Shown here: positions 57,901 to 64,000 of the stretch, one piece after another
Layout of the letters: each line of letters begins with the position of its first letter
How positions within the stretch are numbered: the first letter of the stretch is position 1
From: Erythrophleum ivorense
Lineage: Eukaryota > Streptophyta > Magnoliopsida > Fabales > Fabaceae
DNA: 64,000 nucleotides
Direction: 5' to 3'
Assembly (NCBI GenBank): GCA_026724425.1
Contig: JAIUCV010000397.1
Coordinates: 716,589 to 780,588 of the forward strand
The notes under the pieces: generated by a model
Told to the model about the DNA's origin: nothing
The model's database searches: none
Seen by the model: the letters and a program-made list of their open reading frames with translations, nothing else
Program-made: the position numbers and the translations under genes

Positions 57901-58678
57901 TTATAGGAAATAAAGGAGAATGAAGGAGAAGAGGTTTGGAAGAGAAAGAGCATGAAAAACCATGAAAATTCATACCTTTCTACCTTAAATTTCTCCTGCG
58001 CCTCCTCCCCTAGGGTTTTCCTCTGGTTTTCGGCAGAACATGGTCATGCATAATGAAGGGAGAAGAAGGGCACATCATATATATAAGTGGGAGGAAGTTA
58101 CACTTTTCAAAAATTCTCATTTTGCCCTTCATTCTTGGCATTTTTGTTTCTCCTTCGTTTTAGCTTCTTTTTTAGAACTGTCTTTTCCATTATAAAATTT
58201 AGGTTCCCAATTTAGTAAAATATATTTGGAATCACTCAAATTAGAGCTAAAACCTTCTCGAATGAATTCGTCAAAGTTCAGGTACACCGACGTTAGAAAA
58301 CGTCCACCGAATAGGCTTTAGCTATCTCGAGGCTTTCCATGGTTTTTAGGGTCTCTGAGAACCCTGAGGAGCTCAAAATTTTCATTTAAAAAGCCTCTTA
58401 TGTGAATTCTAAAATTTACTCAAAATTATGAAAATGCCATTATGTTTCGTAATCTTTTCTTAAGAAATTGTTTCTTCATTCTAGCTGCATTTTTCTTTCT
58501 ATCTGAGCTTGGGATTCTCATTTTCAGGAGTCTAGAATGGTTCCCAAATTTTTCTAGGACCTTAAATACATCATCTTGGAGGGCTTCCTTTTGTATCTGG
58601 TGAGTTTCGTTCATTTATAGAGAAACCATACTTACGTTTCTCACATTTTCTCTTATTTTCATATAACCGAATATTACA
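54959..58678 (-). mobile_element. family R solo LTR (3720 bp), TSD CAGAG
   Basis: It starts TGTAACACCATAATTTCTAG and ends CGAATATTACA (minus orientation start TGTAATATTCGG). CAGAG flanks it at 54954-54958 and 58679-58683. It contains the terminal box (about 55095-55120), 190-bp units (55260-55830), hairpin variant GAGGTTCAAAGAATCCC (56419-56435), minisatellite, splice-donor-like GGTATG (about 57973) and TATA-like box (58074-58087). It cuts the gag frame, which rejoins cleanly beyond it. Confidence 0.92.
58074..58087 (-). promoter_or_regulatory. TATA-like box of a family R LTR
   Basis: The minus strand reads ACTTATATATATGATG, about 600 bp from the LTR start and about 105 bp before the splice-donor-like site. 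Confidence 0.55.
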
Positions 58679-58683
58679 CAGAG

Positions 58684-59290
58684 CATTTCCTTTTTCCTTG
58701 GATATTTTAGCCAAGGACTGGTTGTACTATCTACCTCCTGGTGCCATCACTTTTTAGGACTAATTGAAAAGGCTATTATTGGAAAAATTCTATCCTGCTT
58801 CTTGCACTACATCAATAAGGAAAGAAATATGTGGGATCAGACAGAATGGTAGAGAGACTTTGTATGAGTACTGGGAAAGATTCAAGAGATTGCTGGCTAC
58901 TTGTCCTCACCATCAAAATTTTGATCAATTACTTATTCAGTACTTCTATGAGGGGTTGTTGAATATGGATAGAAATATGATTGATGCTGCCTCCGGTGGA
59001 ACCTTAGGCAATCTGACACCTATAAGGGCCTGGGAGTTGATTGATAAGATGGCTCAGAATGCTTAGCAATTTCGTTCTAGATCAATATAGATGGCAAGAG
59101 GAGTAAATGAGTTGGGTGCTCCACAGTATGATACTGAAGTTAAAAGTTAGTTGAATAAGCTAACCACTATGGTTTTGTCAGCTTACTTTAGCTCAGAAGC
59201 AACAACAGTCATCCTCTACTCCATCTCAGACTTGTGCACCACAGTCGTATCCTACTCAGACACATTCTTATCCATAGTGCTATGCACTTG
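58684..59290 (+). pseudogene. gag: gag core remnant of the + strand Athila-type element
   Basis: It continues directly from the interrupted gag: FPFSLDILAKDWLYYLPPG, then a 100-codon frame (58764-59066) with LLLEKFYPAS, ETLYEYWERFKRLLATCPHH, QLLIQYFYEGL and AWELIDKMAQ, the conserved gag core of Athila and related elements. Stops follow at 59066 and in the Gln-rich linker. Confidence 0.87.
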
Positions 59291-59313
59291 AGCAAACATC
59301 TACCTTTACTACC

Positions 59314-59526
59314 TTGGTGGGACCATTGTGTGATATATGCTATTTGGCCACACATGCTACTAATCAGTGCCCTATGTTAGAGGACAAGGTAGAGACTTGT
59401 GCGAGATGTTTCCAGTTAGACCAATGCAATAAGGGCAACAAAAATATGATCCCTATTTTAATACATACAATCCAGGATAGAGGGATGACCCAACATGAGA
59501 TATGGGAAAGGGCAATAGCAAAATAG
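59314..59526 (+). pseudogene. gag: gag zinc knuckle, Athila-type element
   Basis: CDICYLATHATNQC at 59329-59370 is a complete Cys-x2-Cys-x4-His-x4-Cys zinc knuckle for RNA binding. It is followed by a stretch ending in a TAG at 59524. Confidence 0.8.
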
Positions 59527-60195
59527 ATACAATGTTGTAAGACCTAGTACACAGTCTTCCCAACCTTTTAGACAATCAGTTCCTATCTAAGAGGAACCCA
59601 AAAAAGATAACAATATAGAGTTTATGATAAAGCAACTCATGAAAAGATGGAAAAGATGGAATAGATTGAGGCTAGATACAGACAAAAAATGGATAACATG
59701 AAAACTTAGAACAAGCATGTGGAGAATATGATTAGTCAATTGGCTAACTCTCTCAGTGAGGTAAAAAGCCATGGATTAAGCCATTTACCATCTCAGACTA
59801 TTGTCAATCTAAGGAATAGTAGCAATGTTAGTGCCATCACTCTTAGGAGTGGAAAAGAGGTTAAGGGATCCTTAGATACCACTACCATGATAAGCCAGCA
59901 TCATCAAAAACACACGTCGCACCAAATGAGCCTAACAAAGAATAGGAGCCAAGAAGATCTTGCCTTTCCCACATAGACCTACCTTAGGAAAGAGGCAACT
60001 TGAAGCAGATATTGAAAAAGAAATTCTTGAGACTTTTAAGAAGGTTGAAGTCAATATACCCTTGCTGTATGCAATTAAGACCATCCCTAAGTATGCCAAG
60101 TTTCTTAAGAAAATATGTACCAACAAGAGGCATCTAAAAGGGAATGAAAAAGTCAATTTTGGCAAGAATGTTTTAGTACTGCATACAGCCAACAA
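59527..60195 (+). pseudogene. gag-protease linker, Athila-type element
   Basis: Two overlapping frames (59719-59976 and 59960-60229) carry ENMISQLANSLSE, the ITLRSGKEV motif and then LEADIEKEILETFKKVEVNIPLLYAIK and IPKYAKFLKKIC, a conserved Athila linker. A frameshift lies near 59970. Confidence 0.75.
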
Positions 60196-60600
60196 TGCCC
60201 ACTACGTGTCAAGATCCTGGCACTTTTAAAATTCCATGCACTATTAGGAATTGAGTTTTCTAATGCTTTGATTGATCTTGGTGCTTCTATAAATGTTATT
60301 CCTAAATCTGTTTATTTATCTTTGCTGATGGGAGAGCTAAAACCTATTGGAGTGGTTGTGCAACTGGCAAACAAGAGCATTGTTTATCCTTCAGGAGTGT
60401 TGGAGGATGTTTTAGTTAAGGTAAAGGATTTGATTTTTTCAGCTGATTTTTATGTCCTTAACATGGAGGATGATAGATATAGATCTAGTGGATATGCCCT
60501 ACTCATTCTAGGTAGACATTTCTTAAAAACTGCAAAAATAATTATAAATGTGCATGAGGGTACTCTTCAAATGGGGTTTGCTGGCAATGTGATATAATTT
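60196..60600 (+). pseudogene. retropepsin-like protease, Athila-type element
   Basis: Following CQDPGTFKIPC, the frame at 60268-60597 reads IDLGASINVIPKSVYLSL, LKPIGVVVQLAN, SIVYPSGVLEDVLVKV, LIFSADFYVLNM and ILGRHFLKTAK. D-L-G-A-S is the expected active-site form in this group, so the catalytic Asp is kept. A stop just upstream (about 60250) and one at 60595 limit it. Confidence 0.82.
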
Positions 60601-61259
60601 AATATATTTGATGCCTTGAAACACCCCTGTGATGATAACTCTATTTTTAGTATCATCTTGATTGATATGCTAGTTGATAGTGCCAGTGCTGATTTTAGGA
60701 ATAGTTTATTGACTGATTCTTGTGATATTGCTGACTTAGATGATTCTCTTGATTGTATATGTTCTGTAACTACTATATGTCACATATGTACCCAGATTAG
60801 TGCTTTTATTAAGAATATTGAGTTCCTTACATATACTGATTATCATGGTTCTGAAACCTCTTCTTTTTGTGCTAATTTCATTGTTGGTCAGCCTGTTGAC
60901 TAATTTGGATGATTATACTGGTCTAGGTCAATCTTTTTGTTCTAAAGATGATATGCATGCTGTTGTTTTCCCTGATTGTTCTGATGTTACTAGATTTATT
61001 GATTCTCAGAATATGTTGCATGTTGATGTCACTTATGGATATGTTGATTATGATAGTTCATCTATTTCCACTCTTACTTTGCCTATTGATAGTGGTATTA
61101 GATGCTTTGTAACTAATTCATCTAATAGTGATACTGATGTTGCTACTGTTAATTCTCTTGTTGATATTCCATCTACTGATGTTCCCAAAGATGGGAAAGT
61201 TATTTCTTTTGTCTGTGAGCTATTTGAACAGGGTATTTGGCATGGAAGAGATTGAAATC
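60601..61259 (+). pseudogene. variable spacer between protease and RT, Athila-type element
   Basis: Ser/Asp-rich sequence without known domains. It corresponds to the minus-strand copy's 51764-51435 segment (shared MKHP/MKYP and LVDS/LVTDT wording). A frameshift occurs near 60900. Confidence 0.65.
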
Positions 61260-62326
61260 AAACACTCATACCATTGGTTGAGTAAGCCCTTACCTTAGAG
61301 CTCAAACCTCTACCAAACAATCTCAAGTATACTTATTTAGAGAAAGATGAGAAACTTTCGGTGATTATAGCTAGTGACATTATTCCAGAGGAGGAAGCGA
61401 AGCTTCTAGAGGTCTTGAGGAGGAGAAGACAAGCAGGGTGGACCTTGGCTGACATACCTGGCATTAGCCCTGATACATACATGCATCGAATTCTGTTGGA
61501 GGATGAGGCAAAGCCAGTAAGGCAACCTCAAAGGTGACTAAACCCACTTATTCTGGATGTGGTTAAAAAGGAAGTTTCTAAACTTTTATCTACTAGTATT
61601 ATATATCCTATTTCTGATAGTCAGTGGGTTAGTCTTATGCAGGTGGTTCCAAAGAAATCAGGGATCACAGTTGTCTGAAATGAGAATAATGAATTGGTGC
61701 CCACTCGTGTACAGAATAGTTGGAGGGTTTGCATTGACTATAGGAGGCTTAATTTAGTCACTAAAAAGGATCATTACCCCCTCCCTTTTATTGATCAGAT
61801 GCTTGAGCGTTTAGCTAGGAAATCTCATTATTGTTTCCTTGATGGATTTTCAGGTTATTTCCAGATATGCATAGCCCCAGCTGATCAAGAGAAGACGATG
61901 TTCACATGCCCATTTGGAACATATGCGTACAAACAAATGCCTTTTGGTCTTTGCAATGCCCCTAGAACTTTCCAGCGGTGCATGTTTTCCATCTTTAGTG
62001 ATTTTTTGGAACATTGTATAGAAATTTTTATAGATGATTTCACTGTATATGGGAACTCTTTTGATGATTGCCTATGTAGTCTGGATAGAGTCCTAACAAG
62101 ATGCATAAAGAAGAACCTTGTACTTAATTTTGAAAAGTGTCATTTTATGGTTCGAAAAGGCATTGTATTGGGTCATATTATATCTGAACAGGGCATAGAG
62201 GTTGATAAAGCTAAGATAGATGTTATCACTTCTCTACCATACCCGACATGTGTTTGTAAGGTCCAGTCTTTTCTAAGTCATGCAGATTTCTATAGAAAAT
62301 TCATTTAGGATTTTAGTAAAATTGCT
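61260..62326 (+). pseudogene. pol: reverse transcriptase, Athila-type element
   Basis: The upstream part (61300-61693) has HRILLEDEAKPVRQPQR, VVKKEVSKLL, IIYPISDSQW and VQVVPKK with stops at about 61537 and 61676 and frame changes. The core frame 61694-62308 (204 codons) is intact: SWRVCIDYRRLN, DHYPLPFIDQMLERL, FLDGFSGYFQI, MFTCPFGTYAYKQMPFGL, the FIDDF catalytic box (about 62025-62040), NFEKCHFMV and IVLGHIISEQGIEVD. A TAG at 62306 ends it. Confidence 0.92.
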
Positions 62327-62790
62327 TTGCCATTGTCTAAGCTGTTACAAAAAGATGTTGATTTCCATTTTGATGATGCATGTAAAATAGCTTTTGATGA
62401 TCTTAAGAAAAAATTGACTTCCCCACCCATTATTCAACCCCCTGATTGGAACCTCCCATTTAAGCTTTTATGTGATGCTTCTAATTTTGTTATAGGTGCA
62501 ATTTTGAGCCAGAGAGTGTATAAGAGGTCCCATGTGATTGCTTATGTGTCCAAGACTCTAGATTGGGCCCAAGCAAATTACACAACCACAGAAAAAGAGT
62601 TTCTTGCTATTGTTTTTGCTTTGGATAAATTTAGATCTTATTTGCTTGATACTAAAGTCATTGTTTTTACTGATCATGCAGCCTTGAAGTACTTGGTGAA
62701 GAAGCCTGATGTAAAGCCAAGATTGATTAGATGGATGCTTTTACTTCAAGAATTTGATATTGACTCTAGCATAAAAGTATAGTTGAAAAC
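62327..62790 (+). pseudogene. pol: RNase H, Athila-type element
   Basis: Open for 151 codons: LSKLLQKDVDFHFD, SPPIIQPPDW, LLCDASNFVIGAILSQ, YTTTEKEFLAIVFALDKFRS, VFTDHAALKYL, RLIRWMLLLQEFD. The Asp of CDAS, the Glu of TEKE and the Asp of TDHA are kept, so this domain looks catalytically complete. A one-base shift after 62780 separates it from DHLIRIE. Confidence 0.9.
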
Positions 62791-64000
62791 TTGGTGGCAG
62801 ACCACTTGATCAGAATTGAAGCTCCAAAGGTAGATTCCTTACCTATTGATGATGATTTCTCTGATGAGAATTTGTGTGTTGTGCATAGTTTCTATCCTTG
62901 GTATGCAGATTTAGTGAATTATCTAGTTGCTTCTGAATTGCCTATTAATTTGAATAAACATCAGTTGAATAAGTTTAGGAGTGAAGCTAGGTATTACATT
63001 TGGGATGACCCATACTTGTAGAGACTATGCAGTGATCAAGTGATTAGACGTTGTGTGCCTGATATAAAATTTGATCTTGTTTTGAATTTTTATCACACAC
63101 TTGCATGTGGAGGTCATTTTAGTCCAAAATGCATAGCTATGAAGGTTCTAGATAGTGGATTGTATTAGCCTACTTTGTTTCCAGATACCTCTGATTTTTG
63201 TAAAAGATGTGTCAGGTGTCAACAAACAGGTAGCATATTTAAGAGAAATGAAATGCCATAGCATCCCATTTTGTTTTGTGAAGTCTTTGATGTGTGGGGC
63301 ATTAATTTATGGAACCTTTTCCTACTTTTTTTTTGGCTTTTCATACATCTTATTGGTTGTTGATTATATTTCAAAGTGGGTGGAAGCAAAACCCACTAGG
63401 ACTGATGATTCTTCTGTGGTTGTAGAGTTTGTTCGCTCACACATTTTCTGTAGGTTTGGTATTCCTAAAGCCATTATCAGTGACTAGGGCATTCATTTTT
63501 GCAACTGGAGTATGCATAACTTGCTTAGCAAGTATGGTATTATGCATAAAGTAGCTACTTTGTACCACCCTCAAACAAATGGCCAGGCAAAAATTTTTAA
63601 CCGGGAGGTGAAGCAAATTTTAGAGAAAACAATGTAGCCGAATAGAAAAGATTAGAGTAAGAGGCTAGATGATGCACTTTGGGCCTATAGGACTGCCTAC
63701 AAGACTTCTATTGGCATGTCACCCTATCGGCTGGTATTTGGAAAAAGCTTGTCAACTTACCAGTAGAAGTAGAGCATAAGGCTTACTAGGCTGTGAAGAA
63801 ATGCAATATGGATTTGAATGGAGCGGGATCTCATAGAAAATTCCAACTCCAGGAGCTTGAAGAGATCATATTGGAAGCCTATGATAATGCAAGGATCTAT
63901 AAAGAAAAGACAAAGGCATTCCATGACAAGATGATTGCAAGAAAAGAGTTTGTTGTTGGCCAAAAGTTCTCTTTTATAAATCCCTCTTGAAGCTTAAGCC
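62791..64000 (+). pseudogene. int: integrase, Athila-type element (runs off window)
   Basis: HHCC zinc region (about 63080-63230: FYHTLACGGHF...CKRCVRCQ), catalytic core with VVDYISKWVEAKPT and GIPKAIISD (63350-63490, then a TAG right after ISD), NGQAKIFNREV with the Glu (about 63580-63610), then AYRTAYKTSIGMSPYRLVFGK and the C-terminal KFQLQELEEI helix (63835 onward). Stops and at least three frame changes (near 63165, 63290 and 63750) disable it. Confidence 0.88.

Larger units (their letters stand above)
53800..64000 (+). mobile_element. Athila-type Ty3/gypsy element, + strand, running off the window
   Basis: LTR end, primer site, gag (split by 54959-58678), zinc knuckle, linker, protease, spacer, RT, RNase H and integrase in order. 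Pol is better preserved than in the minus-strand Athila copy: RT is open for 204 codons and RNase H for 151. Stops and shifts occur in gag, linker and integrase, so it is defective. It lies back to back with the minus-strand Athila-type element across the TRIM array. The 3' LTR is beyond the window. Confidence 0.9.

Overview
The window is a gene-poor, AT-rich nest of retrotransposons from a plant nuclear genome, most likely a eudicot. The evidence is Ty3/gypsy elements of the plant Tat and Athila types, a CACTA transposase fragment, and a short TRIM element primed by initiator tRNA-Met. I found no intact host gene, no rRNA or tRNA gene and no bacterial-style feature. The species cannot be fixed from the sequence.

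Left part (1-12982): the 3' half of a Tat-type element on the + strand. It carries gag, protease, G-patch, RT, RNase H, a second RNase H and integrase, then a repeat-rich 3' untranslated region and a 4.46 kb 3' LTR. Its reading frames keep their order but are broken by many stops. A 185-bp putative intron between protease and RT joins the two reading frames.

Middle (12983-40074): dominated by one non-coding LTR family in both orientations, called here family R. Units are about 3.1-3.9 kb, start TGTAACATC and end GGTGTTACA. Five insertions have perfect or one-mismatch 5-bp target duplications and I read them as solo LTRs; a sixth, composite one lies further right. Several sit inside one another: one at 18718-22581 splits another copy, 27136-30282 splits another, and 35671-39260 splits an unrelated LTR. 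A CACTA transposase N-terminus (17.2-18.0 kb) and a 2.5 kb unrecognised stretch (32.8-35.4 kb) lie between them.

Right part (40075-64000): an Athila-type element on the minus strand (40075-52488) is cut by an Athila-type solo LTR (43708-45857) and a composite family R LTR (46384-50825). A tandem array of a tiny TRIM retrotransposon (52489-53799) follows. A second Athila-type element on the + strand runs to the window end, its gag cut by another family R solo LTR (54959-58678). The two Athila elements point away from each other and the TRIM array sits exactly at their junction.

Nothing here works as a pathway. The interest lies in insertion order, in LTR architecture (190-bp internal tandem units, a small hairpin with a paired substitution, and a TATA box with a splice-donor-like site at fixed spacing), and in how the elements decayed.
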